From Stenopsyche tienmushanensis (lineage: Eukaryota; Arthropoda; Insecta; Trichoptera; Stenopsychidae): a stretch of DNA of 64,000 bases. The translations under genes and the position numbers were made by a program. Below are positions 12,591 to 24,700 of this stretch, in pieces; position 1 is the first letter of the stretch; every line of letters begins with the position of its first letter. The stretch covers positions 744,001-808,000 of the forward strand of contig WACJ01000552.1 in the NCBI GenBank assembly GCA_008973525.1, read 5' to 3'. Under the pieces are notes generated by a model, which made no database searches, was not told the DNA's origin, and saw only the letters and a program-made list of their open reading frames with translations.

Positions 12591-15421
12591 TTAAAAGTCA
12601 CTTATTTCAGCATCGGTTTCGGCATTTTTACACGTAAAAGGATTTCTGAGCCAAGAACAAAAAGATCTATCATGCTGATGCTTGTATTTGGCAGTTGTAT
12701 GAGCTCTGTTACCTCCGTGTCCATGTGACCTGTGCGCTCTTCTTATTGAAAACGAATCGATGCTGGAGCTTTCGCTGTCCCGTACCACGCTGTCGTATCC
12801 AGATTCTGCCCTTCTGGAAATGGCTGCTGGACTGTGCTTGGAAGTCCTCGGCGTTGAATCGTGACCACTGTCGTATCCATCAGGTTTGTTGACAATTTTA
12901 GTAGAACCCAACCCCGAACCGATGCTCATCAGCCTTTGATTGACCCTATCCGACAACGGTTCCGTCGTGATGGGTAGCGTATGCGAAATTTTACCCTTTT
13001 CCGGCTCATTTATTTCACTAGTCAAAGGTCTGACTTCCAAATGTAAAGAAGCCTTTTTTGTATCGTCATAAGCATTTTCACTCTCGCAACCCAAGCCATT
13101 ACCGTTATACCTCGAGTCTTCTCTCAAATTGGGATTTGAAGCACCATCTGGATGCCTCAAGGCGGCAATATTCAAATGTTGTTCGTTAGTCAATTTTGAA
13201 TAGCGTTGAAACCTTCTAGCGAGTGGTTTTTCAGGAAAGAAATTTTGATTGTCTGCTGAAAAATTGGCTTCATGCCAATCCAAGGCCGAGCCAGGTCTAG
13301 ATAAATTCTGTTTGCAATTTTCGCAAAATTTTTCTTGCGGCTTATAAGCAGGCTCACTATAAATCGAACTATTGCAATGAAAATCATCACCACCATATAA
13401 CATATCGGACAGAGAAAGAGATTGGCAATAAGTCTGCGGAAGATTCATATTCTGCTGAGACATGTTTCTATAAATCGGAGAATTTTCCACATTAGCCATA
13501 GCCAATCTCGATTGATACAATTCATGTAATTTAGCCAACTCGCTAAATTTCTTCTCATGTGCTTCATTATCTCTATAATTCAAATACTTCTGACTCGAAT
13601 ACTCCTTTTCATAATCATTATTATAAATATCATAGGCTTTCTTCAAATAAGGATTAGATTGCATTTGTCTTTCCATATCGCTAAGCACCGACATCGAATC
13701 CGTGAATGTAGAAACAACAGTCAAATTCTCCTGGCTCAATATCCTGAGTGGATGTTCAACAATATTACCTTGATCGACTTCGGGTAAAGGATTCTCTCGA
13801 ATGCCCATGCAATATGCAATATCCTCTTCGGTAACTTGAAGACACGAATCTTGCATAGGCACCGGTTCCAGTGGCTCTTCAACTTCAATTATCTCTAAAA
13901 TCTCATCATCATCTTCAATAGGACCCTTACTCATACCATTAGCATCAATTTCTCGACTATGATTAGAAATCAAATCGTCGTTCATCCTCAATCTTTCTTT
14001 TAATCGAACGTCCAAACTTTCCATCGAAACTTCTCGACTGCTCAGCGGTTGTATTAAGGGCAACGCCGGCGGTATTTCGGCCATTTCTTCGCTGTCATCG
14101 TCTTCGTCGATTTCCATTCCGGGATAAGTACATTTTTGTCGATCGGTTTGTCCTGCTTTGGAGCTTTGGTCGCCCATTTCCGCATCTTCTTCGCAAATCA
14201 TATTCGGATTTGCGACGTTCTTCAATCCCGTTCTGATGATCGATTCTTCGATCATGTTAGTCTTGCCGCCATTTTTAACCAGCGATACCAGTTTATCTGA
14301 GCCTTCGACGTCGTCGCATGTTTTGAATTGCGTGAGCTCTTTGTATACGGTCGGTTGCTGTAGTCGGTTTTCAGTTTTGGGCGTCATGAGTTTTCGCTGA
14401 ATTTGCGACGTTTGATTCTCTACCCATTTTCTGATCATGCTCTTTTTATGGCTGTCCATGTAGCCATATCCTATGCTTTCGTTGCCGTGGCTTACTAATA
14501 GTTCTGCTTGAAGTGGAACGCTCGGTGCTTGCATCGGTCCGTCGACCCAAGTTTCTCGTTTTTTGACGTGGTTTACTTCCTTCATGAAATGTCTGGCTTC
14601 TGCAACTTTTGATTTTGATATTCGGGGGCCGTCTATCCATTGTTCGTCACTGCTTGAAGGTGGTACTGTTTTGCTTGGATCTTCAGTGGTAGTTGTTAGT
14701 TTCGATGGTAATTTTCTTAGTGGAGACGACTTTGGGCTGAGGATGTGAGACGGCGACGACTTAACAGAGCCTGATGATTGTATTACTGTTTTGATAGGTG
14801 ATCCTTTTGGAGTGAGTGCTTTGTGGGTTGGACTTCTTTCTTCGACTACCCTTTGAAGAGTTGGTACTTTGCTATATTTTTGTTCGGCATTTGAACCCTT
14901 CAATATTTTTCCCATTGAGCATCTATTATCGCCGGAATTTAAATTTGGAATGTAAACAGGAGGATGTTCACCATCTGTTGCATCATCTGTGTGTCCTACG
15001 TATATAACAGTATCGGCAGACAAATCACTGCTGGATGGATCTGGTTCACTGCTGCTTGCTGCTTTTGGAGCTTCTTCTCCTGAGCTTCCACCTGAACCTG
15101 AGTTTAGAGTAGGTATGAATTTAATTTTTCTTCTCCTCATTCGATGTATTCTTGAAGCTAACTGAACAGTTGTTAGGGTATCGGTATAATTTTGCATGTT
15201 GGGTGATACATGGACTATCATTGCGGCATGACATGTGAGTGAACCGAGACATTCTTTTAACACATGAGTTACATTATGATCTCTATATGGTAAATGTTTT
15301 TGCCCATTGAAAATAGCTAATAATATATTTCCCATGCCGGATAATGGAATACCCCCACTAGCTTTTCCTCGATCTGAATTTCCTAAATCAATGAGATGCA
15401 ATCGACTTCTTCCACCAGCAA
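12591..15421 (-). CDS. Kif26: KIF26-family kinesin, last exon (end of motor domain plus tail)
   Basis: This 2831-bp terminal exon encodes the C-terminal third of an atypical kinesin motor and a long tail. The acceptor is TTATAG followed by TTGCTGGTGG; the first two bases complete a Val codon, then come 942 residues and TAA. Numbering from the first whole codon in the window, LHLIDLGNSDR (residues 320-330) stands where ordinary kinesins have DLAGSE, and the motor ends near RIHRMRRRK (about 403-411). The rest is low-complexity Ser/Pro-rich tail with acidic patches (EIDEDDDSEEM, EDDDEILEIIEVEEP), a CENCKQN motif and a basic His-rich end finishing SWLRNPFTC...ISDF. KIF26 proteins bind microtubules and act in cell migration, axon guidance and signalling rather than as fast transporters; human KIF26A is reported to lack ATPase activity. 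The open frame continues upstream to 15470, but that part is intron. Family assignment is firm; cellular role here is inferred. Confidence 0.93.
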
Positions 15422-15510
15422 CTATAACAATTAAAAGAAAAATCGAATTTATTTTAAATTTCAGAAACAATCAAACTTGCTTGTTAGCGAAGATTTAGAT
15501 TTATCACTAC
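15422..15510 (-). other. Kif26 short intron
   Basis: An 89-bp GT-AG intron with phase 1 on both sides (G at the donor, TT at the acceptor complete Val). The reading frame happens to stay open through part of it, so simple ORF calls run into the intron. Confidence 0.9.
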
Positions 15511-15729
15511 CTGCTCCTTTATTTCCAACGCTGTATTGATATACATGTAGTGTGTAAAGAAGATGGCTGTCTCGTCCATCTTCTTTACCTGGAGCTCTAT
15601 TAGCAAGAGCTGCATCCAAAAAGAATGCTGCTTTCTCCGGTGTCTGCACTCGCAGCTCTGATTGATTTTGTAGTTGCGTTCCGAATAATGGATCATCCCT
15701 TAAGTAGACGCCGGGGGATTGTTCATTGT
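15511..15729 (-). CDS. Kif26: KIF26-family kinesin, internal motor exon (switch I region)
   Basis: This 219-bp exon has acceptor CATCAACAG and donor GCAG followed by GTAGTG. It starts with the last two bases of an Asp codon and ends with the first base of a Val codon, in phase with both neighbours. It encodes [16 protein letters not shown], then [18 protein letters not shown], then [15 protein letters not shown] (window residues 241-312). The [13 protein letters not shown] segment is the KIF26 version of kinesin switch I, which in active kinesins reads roughly NxxSSRSH; the doubled serine is missing. Only an 89-bp intron separates it from the last exon. Short open frames overlapping it on the same strand are out of phase with the splice sites. 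Confidence 0.93.
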
Positions 15730-15817
15730 CTGTTGATGGAAATAAAAATTAAATTTAAAATTCAAATGAAACGAGGTTGAAAATTTGAATAAAGCTGTAT
15801 GTAAATGAGAAAGTTAC
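15730..15817 (-). other. Kif26 short intron
   Basis: An 88-bp GT-AG intron, phase 1, AT-rich, with acceptor TTTCCATCAACAG. No other feature seen. Confidence 0.9.
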
Positions 15818-16015
15818 CAGTTGCATGTGCAGCTAAAAGATCTCGAAGTTGGTTGGTATGGCCACATAGTTCCACTGCACTTGCACGAACCGAGAAACGA
15901 GTGCCACATCTGGCACGGCGCTCAGCTATTCCACGAAAAAGCCACGAAATGGCACACGGAATGGCACCTAGTCCGCCGGATGTCGTCGAATTCCCGACCA
16001 TCGTATAAGATTTAC
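15818..16015 (-). CDS. Kif26: KIF26-family kinesin, internal motor exon
   Basis: This 198-bp exon has acceptor TTGCTCCAG and donor ACTG followed by GTAACT. The first two bases complete the second glycine of the P-loop, whose codon is split across the 5.6-kb intron. It encodes [16 protein letters not shown], then [17 protein letters not shown], then [15 protein letters not shown] and LRDLLAAHA (window residues 175-239). KSYTM is the end of the nucleotide-binding loop, and IPCAISWLF and RFSVRxSAVExCG are strongly KIF26-like. The long open frames on the opposite strand at 15805-16159 are shadows of this exon. Confidence 0.93.
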
Positions 16016-18604
16016 CTGGAGCAAAGGATAAAATTCAGAATTGAGACTGAAATAATTACTCTCCCGGTTGCAACAAATTGTCTCGGATCTTGTATGCTCT
16101 CTTCTGCGGCGGTATTGATTTTTAATTATTTATTGTTCAAAGCAATTATTATCCTTTGAAACCCTTCAAGAATCTATTCCGATGAAATAAGCCTCCTTTA
16201 TGGGAATAAACCGAGAGCGCTCTCCTAACCTGGTTTGAAATTAAACGAGGAAAAGTTTAACTTAGGGTTACGAGATTGGAAAGGGGAGGCTCGCATACTT
16301 GAAAATAGGAGTTTACTCAGCGTTTTATTATTTTTTTCTGCATAAAATTTTGTTCAGGATTTCAAAGCACCCTGAAAGAGCTGTTAAATTGTTTTTGCAG
16401 ACATGAAAAATTTTAATAACTGCGCGGGGTTAAATTCATTTAGCACAATTGAAACAATTATTATTTTTTATATACCGTAATTTATACGCAACACAATATT
16501 ATTTTATACAAAACCCCATAAATATTACAAAATAAATATGAATTGAAACTTGATTTATAGACTGATGGACTACGTGAACTGATAATTTGTTTAACTTTGA
16601 TCGATTATTGATTGATTGAAATTTGATGAAAATTAAATAAATATTTCTTTAAATTGTTGCATATTTATTAGTACAAAATATTTGGGATGGATGGTTTTTA
16701 TTTAGCAATGGGTAATATTTGTGCAAAAATTTGCCCTAGATTAATCGATAAAATATTTGAAGTACTGTTTTAGGAATCCATATGAGAACCCATATCCGAA
16801 AGAAAGTTTATTTTGTGTTTCTATTAGATTTATTCAAGCGTTTATCGCTAATTATTTCATAATATTAATATTGAATATTGTGTTTGCGAGGGGATTCTTC
16901 ACTTAAGCTGTATAATAATATTTATATATTAACGATTTAGTAATAATTTCAATACTTTTTGAAGGTCCAATATAAACAACGACCTCTCATTGTCTTGGAG
17001 TTGATTCAATCTATTAATATAATAAGGCTCTAATTTACGCAAAATAAATTCAATGATACGTTCTTTATCATTGACATCTTGATGGATGAGGATATTTATA
17101 AATTGTGGAACATCGGTTATTTATATATGGTATATTCAAAATAATTCAATTTAATATCACTATGAATTAAAGGTAGGATAAGGGAGGATTATTCTTCTGT
17201 ATTTCAATTTGTTCAAGTGGTAATTAATTCTTGAGCCTTTCTTATGTTGCCATTTCTAAAATCTTATCATAATCGTAAAGGATCACCACTTAGCAGCGAG
17301 GCACGATCGTTTATTCAAAAAGCAGTTTCATAATAGTGGTACAAAGCAATCATAAGCATTCCAGGTTGGAAGTGCTCAAATCGAGGGCCTCATCGGGAAC
17401 ATTGTCACGGCGACAATTGAAAAACTTTGGCAATTTGAGCCGAGGTGCACGGAGACGCTAAGCCTTCACGTCAACCCGAGCAGCCGCGATTTACATCGCG
17501 TAATCATCAATTTACATGCAAACTCGGCTCGTTGAAAACGCAAAACGGTGCATGTCTGCACATCCGACCCCCGGCAACGTCTCCAGGTGAGGCGGGACGA
17601 AAAAGGATTGCCAGGAGGTCGGCTTCCCCCCGGCTAACGAACGGAAGTAAAGGAGAATGTCCCCAGCTCAGCGGGGCCAGGATAAATTTTCCGGCAAAAC
17701 TATTTTCTCATTTTGATAGAATGATATTTTTACGGTCTTTGAGGTTTCATATAGACGAATACACACATAAGCTACCATAAAGCGGAGCTTTTTATAAAAT
17801 GAAGATAAAAGTTTGTCCCGAGGGTTCGACCTTTTTATATTGAGATGCATTTCGAGCCTTCACATTTTTATTCCTCGTCTTTAAATTCAGATTACTGCGA
17901 GGTGATATCGAAGTCAAAAATAGCTTGCGAATTTGGGCAATGCTATTTAATTACTATATTCAATGTTTAAAAATAAGAGCTGAATGTAATTATTTTTACT
18001 AGTCATTTTAGCTCATATTTGAGGAACGTTCGATTATTAAAAAAATATGTTTCTCACTAAGTATTTCAGGTGTTTTCATATGAAAAATCACGTAATCACG
18101 AAAAAATGAAACTCCAACTGGCAGTTGATCGGAAAGAGAAGCAAAATCATTTGAAGTTTCTCCGTTTTCATCGTACATATCATAAAAAAGTAGTGCACCT
18201 ATTTTATTATGTATTACACAAACACAGCTTCATCGTTTGGCAAACAACTTCCCTTAACAATTAGAAAAAATTATGCAAATAGCGCGTCATTGGGGATGAA
18301 TGGAAATTGAACGTAATTCATCGACTACTCTATAACCCCCTGTGAAAGATTCATAGCCAAAATAAGACATAACTTTATTTCAATTTGATTAGTGAGATAA
18401 AAATATGGATGCATACAAGTTGACGGAAGTCATTCTTCAACAGATATTAAATGGGGCTTTTTTTGGAATGTTTATGATAGAAAATGACTATTGTGATAAT
18501 CATAGTTGCACAAACAATAGCTGGATTGCGAAAAAACTCCAAGATAGCTTGCAGGGTTTTATCTTGGGAAGATCACGGCGATTGTGTGGTGGTCTAGCGT
18601 AGTT

Positions 18605-18685
18605 TTCATTCATTATTCATTCTTGCAGCCCTTTGCAGAGTTTTATTGCAGAGCTCACTGCAGAGAATTTTAAATAATGAATGAG
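18605..18685. repeat. GCAGAG tandem units inside an inverted repeat
   Basis: Four 12-13 bp units, each starting GCAG (three GCAGAG), lie at about 18624-18670. They are flanked by inverted arms TTCATTCATTATT on the left (about 18605-18617) and AATAATGAATGAG on the right (about 18673-18685), a stem of 12 bp or so. No coding function seen. Confidence 0.6.
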
Positions 18686-20495
18686 TCGTGATAATTTATG
18701 TTCGGATATTCGAGAAATTCATGGTTAAAAAAACTAACTTTTCTACAAGCATTTTTTAATTTTCAAAATCGGACGCTTCATATGAAAATACCCGATGAGT
18801 TTAAAAATATTTCTTTGATTAGCTCATAATACATAAATTATACTGGAATTATGATTTTATCTAATCATATTTTATTTTTTAAAAATATTTAAGTAATAAG
18901 TATATTTAGCTCTTTTTTTTTTAATATCGTTTCAAATCTGCAGAAAAATACTATCAACTCCATACGAAGGCGAATGATTGGTTATCATTCTGTAAAAAAT
19001 TGGTTCTGAATGTATTAAAATAGGTTTCCAAAAGTATTCTTGAATTATTTTATAGAAAAAATATCACACATACGAAACAATCCTACGGATTTATTGAGTT
19101 CAATAAGGTTTGCATGACATTATTCTTCTGATTTTTTAAATTTCTATTTTTAATTGTATTTGAATATTTCTATTCAAAATATAATAATAGACTGCACTTA
19201 ATGTTAAATTTATATCTTTTCATGATATGCATGGTATGTGAATGGCTGAATAGTAGACTAGACATTGCAGCAGGATTTTTGTTTCTATAAAAATACCACA
19301 TCTTTGTGAAATTCTCAAAGTCGTTTTATGAAAATGTCAATTTTATACGATAGGGGTAGCAGATTTGAAACTCAAGCAGCATAGAGAATTGAGCCAACAA
19401 AAGGGAGTGGAATGCAACAGCACATTTCCTTGGAATTGAGCTTAATCCATTCCATAAACTGGAGTCTTCCTTCGTTTAAAGGTGCCACGGAGGTTCCTCC
19501 TTTCTTCAATAATAAAGGGGATTTGGTTAAAGTACAACACTATTATGAGCCGCTTGCGTGGGTATCGTTTACAGGATTGTCTGGGTATTCGCCGAAGATG
19601 AGACGAAAATCTCCCCGCTAGTTGGTTTTGTAAGAGGATTATAATGGAAAACGATTACATTAGACAAAATTCAGTTACTCAGTGATGCCAGTAAAATCCA
19701 TTTCATTTAAGCCGAAATGAAAATTGTTCGCTCTAATACGAACGTAATCAAGAATGAGGTTTCCATGTTATCGCGGCCATTGCATATATTCAAGCTGGAG
19801 CGCGGATTGCTCTATCAAAGAGGGCTTTCATAATTTAACGTAGAATCTGATGTTTGCCTTTGATTGACTTTCTACATTAGGAGAGAAACTCTCAAGATTT
19901 AAATCGCAAATGGAGCTTTCAGTTCGTGTATATTTAACCTACTTTCTTTGAAGATAAAGGTACGTGCTTAATCATTTTTATTGCTAATTTATATTTAAGC
20001 AAGGCTGAATGGAATCAAAGCTTTAAATACATACATGCTTTCCATTAAAATTTCTACGCAACTCAGCTTGAAAACAATAAATAGTTGAAATTGCTCAAGT
20101 ATTATTATCATATTAGAAATACATTACGTCAATTTTTTATCATTATCATAAAAGCCTTATATATACTTTAAGGTTTAAAAATGCATATAGGATTGATTAT
20201 TTCCGAAATTATATCATATATTAGTATACAAAATGTGTAAGATAGCTTTAGTAAAATTAAAAACTGAAGCTTTAAACCATCTTTAGTCGTCTGTGTGTCT
20301 ATAAGTAATGCTATGAAAATGAAACTATCGGCACCGTTTAACCAGAAATTCGAATATAACTATGCACAATATTTTCGGATAATTGATAAAAAGTTCACAT
20401 CTAATTAATTTAATTAATACAATTATATAGACATTTTATGATTTTATATTCACATTTTAAAATGGGTTTCATTGGTTTAATATGCATATATTGTA

Positions 20496-21140
20496 TACTT
20501 AACCCTTTTTTTGTGCGGTAGTCGCGTTCCGCGGAAAATCGCACAAAAAGAAATCGCACAAACAAAAATCTATGACTGACATTCCATGGATTTTAAAAAC
20601 CGCATCACTTTGAAAAAACTATATAAAATATATCAAAAATCGCACAAACAATGTTAATAAAAAAAAACAGAAAAACAATAAGGCAATTAAAAAACAACAT
20701 TTTTGGTAACATTTAAAGGATTACAAACTATCATCGCTGTATGATAGTTTTCGTTACGATTTTCGATATGACTCAAAATCGATCTCTTCTTCGGAAGAAA
20801 TAGTATACCTAGTGTCAATGTCATCATTTTTGTATGTAGATTTTCTCTTTCCAACAATATAATTTATAATTAGTAAAGATGTCACTATAGTCTCTAACTT
20901 AAAAAAATAAATCATCAATTAAGGGTATGGTCGTAATTCAGCGATAGCAGATGCAATATGATTTACAGAGTCCCAAATTATAATTTTTTTCCAAATTTCG
21001 GTTTGTGTTGATGATTTATTTCCTATTTTATCCAAAATATCTCGATACGTTCTCTTTACAATTTTTTTTAAAAAGAAGAAAAAAAAACCGCATTACTTCG
21101 AAATCGCACAAAAAAAGTCGCACAAAAAGAGGTTTAAGTG
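20496..21140 (-). mobile_element. Tigger/pogo-like non-autonomous element
   Basis: Flanked by TA, with imperfect terminal repeats: read inward, the right end is CACTTAAACCTCTTTTTGTG and the left is TACTTAACCCTTTTTTTGTG, both followed by GTGCGA/GCGG motifs. On the minus strand the interior keeps what looks like the end of a transposase frame: YKNDDIDTRYTISSEEE then IDFESYRKS and a stop, near 20770-20860. Acidic-serine tails of this kind end many Tigger/pogo transposases. At about 645 bp it is far too short to be autonomous. A diverged longer relative lies at 59058-60061. Confidence 0.65.
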
Positions 21141-21634
21141 TATATAATTTATTAAAATCATCATCATTTTAGACGATCGATAATTTAGATATAAATTTAT
21201 GAAGACAAATCTAATTATATTGTGGCTTTGACATTTGGGCCTAAATACGTATTTTTTATAAAATCAATATTGACGAATAAAATTAATTAGATCTACTTTT
21301 TAAAATCTATAATAATCTAGTTAAAAAGATAATTTACGTATCAGTTTTGATATTTAAGGAGCGTTCTAATGGAAACATAAGAAACAAACGTTACAAATGC
21401 TTAGTTATGGCCTGAGGTTAAAATCAATAACCTCTTCATCTGATTAATAGATATTAATAATAAGATTATATTTTAATCGACTGAACAAGGAACACGACTT
21501 ATGTTGCTTATATTTGGTTACATGCAGTTCCTAACTTGACAGATGAGCCGTGAGTGATACATTTACTAGAATATACATCGTACGATATTGTCAATCATGA
21601 GGTTATAGAAAAAACGATTATAAGGCGAACTTAC

Positions 21635-21728
21635 CAAGTCCAGCATGTCCAAAACAGAATAGGCAGCCATCAGATCCATTGATAACGGCATGGATGACGT
21701 CCGTTAGGGCACTTGCACAAATTTCCGT
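21635..21728 (-). CDS. Kif26: KIF26-family kinesin, short exon carrying the P-loop
   Basis: This 94-bp exon is isolated between two introns of over 5 kb and is too short to stand out as an open frame. Acceptor TCTTTACAG and donor GGACTTG followed by GTAAGT are near-consensus. It encodes [17 protein letters not shown], then [15 protein letters not shown], with the final Gly codon split into the next exon. Joined, the P-loop reads GHAGLGKS (about residues 169-176) instead of the canonical GQTGSGKT/S. Substitution at these positions is a hallmark of KIF26 and suggests weak or absent ATP hydrolysis (family knowledge, not shown by the sequence). The acceptor is phase 0 and matches the preceding exon, which ends on a whole codon. 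Confidence 0.92.
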
Positions 21729-24700
21729 CTGTAAAGATAAAAAACATCCTTGTTAAGTATGAAATATCTGCAATATGTTTGTATTTAGTAAGATTATTTA
21801 GCCAATCGGTAGTAAAAAAAAAGTGACGTCTTTAACCTATATGAGAGTACGGTCGCGTATTTGCGAGCGAATTCCAGTGATTCAGAAAGAGCATTTTTAT
21901 ACGTAGTGCTCGGAGACAGAGAGAGACGGGGAGTGTCTTGCATGTTGAGTTTGGAAGGAAACAGAGACGGAGAGAATATCTTGCGTACATCGTAGGATTG
22001 TATAAATCGTTAATCCTAATTTATCCATTTAAATGATATAATGAATCGATTTCAAGTCTATTGTTTATGTTTACTTGGTGAAATGACCGAATATTGTGTG
22101 CTATCGACAGTGTTTATTTATTTATGTACAAGCTTTATACATGCTGCGCAGATCCTGAAAGATAAGTGGATTTGCATGACGATAAGTGGCGGACAAGCAA
22201 ATATAGCATCTAAGATTTTGATGATTTTTAATTAGCTCAAAGGGTTAATACTACATACGATGTTCAAGTCGAAAGTTCTCAGATCCAATTTAGATAACAT
22301 CTGAATGTCGTTGTATAAAGACGATCATTGGGGCAGTTGATTTAGAAGGCTGCATTGTTGCAGGTACTCGTTGTAACGCGTCCCTGTTCTACTAATTTGT
22401 TATGCTTATGGTCGGGGCTTATCTTGGTACACAAGCACTGGATTTGCTGTCAATACGTCCCAATTTATGGTAATAGGAATACATTGTGTCGGTGAAAGAC
22501 ATATATGCAGTCATTGAGCAGCCGGTGATTAATCTGATTGTCTTTGTCACAGTAGGGATTTATGTATGCCACACAGACGGATGATTTATGATCCGACCGA
22601 ATCATATTCACGGAGCCTTTTCAATCAACTGCTCGTTTGAGTCCGTCTGCTCAGAATTTAAGCTTTGAAATTCCAATCGGAAAGTGCAGTATATACTCCA
22701 TATTTATTTTAAATTCAAGTTGAAACTATAAAAGCGGCACTAAAGCATAAAACTATGATGTGGAAGGCTGTAGAAATCTCGTCCGTTTCACGAGCAGGTC
22801 AGATCCGCCCGAATGTCGACTTTTCCATTACGGCAACGAATAAATTGAAAAGCTCATGAACTGGACATGGGTTGAGGGGTAGAAGATGAGCTTAAAATGC
22901 GAACGGCCGGGGATTAATCTACGCTAATCCCGGCGATATTCTAAAATCTAAATGCAAATCCGAAGGGTAGGTAGGTGGGTCCAACAAGAACGACCTGATG
23001 TGAGGTTGGCTAAACTATACACCGAAACCGTAAAACTATTTGCCCGGTAGTTTGATCTTGCTCGGTTAAACCCAATTTGTATTTTAACTCAATGTGGAAA
23101 AACCCTTTATATGTCTACACCGTATTTTACATTTTAAAGCCCATAAAAATTTTAGCTAACAAATCCTTTCATCAATTTTATAGCTAAGCACATCTTTTGT
23201 TATGCTATATTTTGAAAACATTTGAGTCAAAACACTAATGCAAGACAAAGACTTTCTATTCAAGAATATCTTAGTTTATTCTCATATATTAAAGGTCACA
23301 TATTTTTCAGTTTTTATCAATATTTTTAGCTAACAGTCATTTCATTAGATGATTATTCTTAGGACGAGAGATTTTATTTGATAAATATTATCTTTATCCC
23401 TATATTTAAATTATTTAGGTTGCGGTTAGAGATGATCCTATTTGATTCTTTTAATCATCTCAGAATTCAAATTTAGAGAATTATAAATTTAGGATATAGT
23501 TCGTTTTAAGATGATTTTTTTAAACTCAAAACATCAACTATGCTAGTTTATTTATTAACTATGCATTTAAGTGTATTATATAGAATTAATATAAGTTTAA
23601 GTGTATTTATCTGTCTGTCGCTTGTATTTTCGTGGGAACGCCCAAAAAATGATTGAAGCAGGTTACAAATCTAAATTTATAATCTGATCATAAGATTATA
23701 AGTTAACGAATTTAATTCACAAAGCATTCATCTTTATCTGATATCTGAAGGTGATAATTTCGATTTCTGTAAGCTAAATTAAGTTTAATTGCTTCCATGT
23801 TTGATCGATAAGATTGATCGAGTATTGAATACGACTTTTTTCATGAATGTGTTAATAGATGACTGCAATTTTTCAAGCTGGATTTTTAATTAAATTACCG
23901 TGGTAAAAATAAGTGGATGAAAATATAAAGTGTTCGTTTTTCTAAATCTCATTTCTAAACACTCCCTTCGCCTGTTTCCAAGAGGAAAATAATTAAGTGG
24001 ACTTTCGTTTGGTTCCTTGCGGGATTAAGAGGTACGAACGAAGCAGCCTCCCACCTCTAAGCCTTAGATTAAATGATTTAACTAAGCTCCTGTACAGGTA
24101 TGCTTACATTTACTTAATTTTATATCTTAAATATACATATGGTTAGACATATAGATCGGTGTGTGGGGGGACATGTTGATATGTCACGTGTGGATCCACT
24201 GTTGAAACTCGATAGAAATAAGCTAACGTCAACAAATTTAAATCCTCGCTGGAGTGGGCTAGTGATTTGCCCCAAAAATGGTTGAATTTATTTTTCGAAG
24301 AGCTAAGCCCACTAGGAGCTGAGCGACAAACACTCCTGGGCCCAGTCAGTCAACAAACCTGGCAGGCGATTGACTGGGTTTAGCGCTCAGCGCCGCCCAT
24401 CCGCGACCCAAAAAAGAAAAACAATAACGAAAATCCTGTTTACCGCCGATGGGAACTTTTCACTGATTCCGCAAGAAGTAGTCGAAATCACGTGCGTACA
24501 CCAGAGCCCGTGGGGTGAAGAACCCTAGACCCTCCCTCGAGCCACCCACCCGGCTATCCCGCCTCGAAGCCTGACAGAGCTCCACGGATCAACTCAGATA
24601 ATTTAATTCTAACACCAGGGGTTGTTTTCAAACTTTGCTACCAGCATCCAGGGCTACCTATAATTATAATTAGAATGCACTTCCCGAATAACGATTAATA

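Larger units (their letters stand above)
16016..21634 (-). other. Kif26 intron of 5.6 kb
   Basis: GT-AG intron that splits a P-loop glycine codon. Mostly AT-rich. Two GC-elevated, apparently single-copy stretches stand out at about 17370-17700 and 19400-19830. It also contains a small tandem/hairpin structure at 18.6 kb and a Tigger-like short element at 20.5-21.1 kb, listed separately. No convincing gene was seen; the 111-codon open frame at 17445-17780 sits in a GC-rich island and has no recognisable motif. Confidence 0.8.

Noticed and set aside
15805..16159. Plus-strand open frames of 67 and 112 codons.
   Set aside because: Antisense to the Kif26 exon at 15818-16015; they have no motif of their own.
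17445..17780. 111-codon plus-strand open frame.
   Set aside because: Lies in a GC-elevated intronic island where long frames are expected; Arg/Pro-rich with no recognisable domain or splice context.
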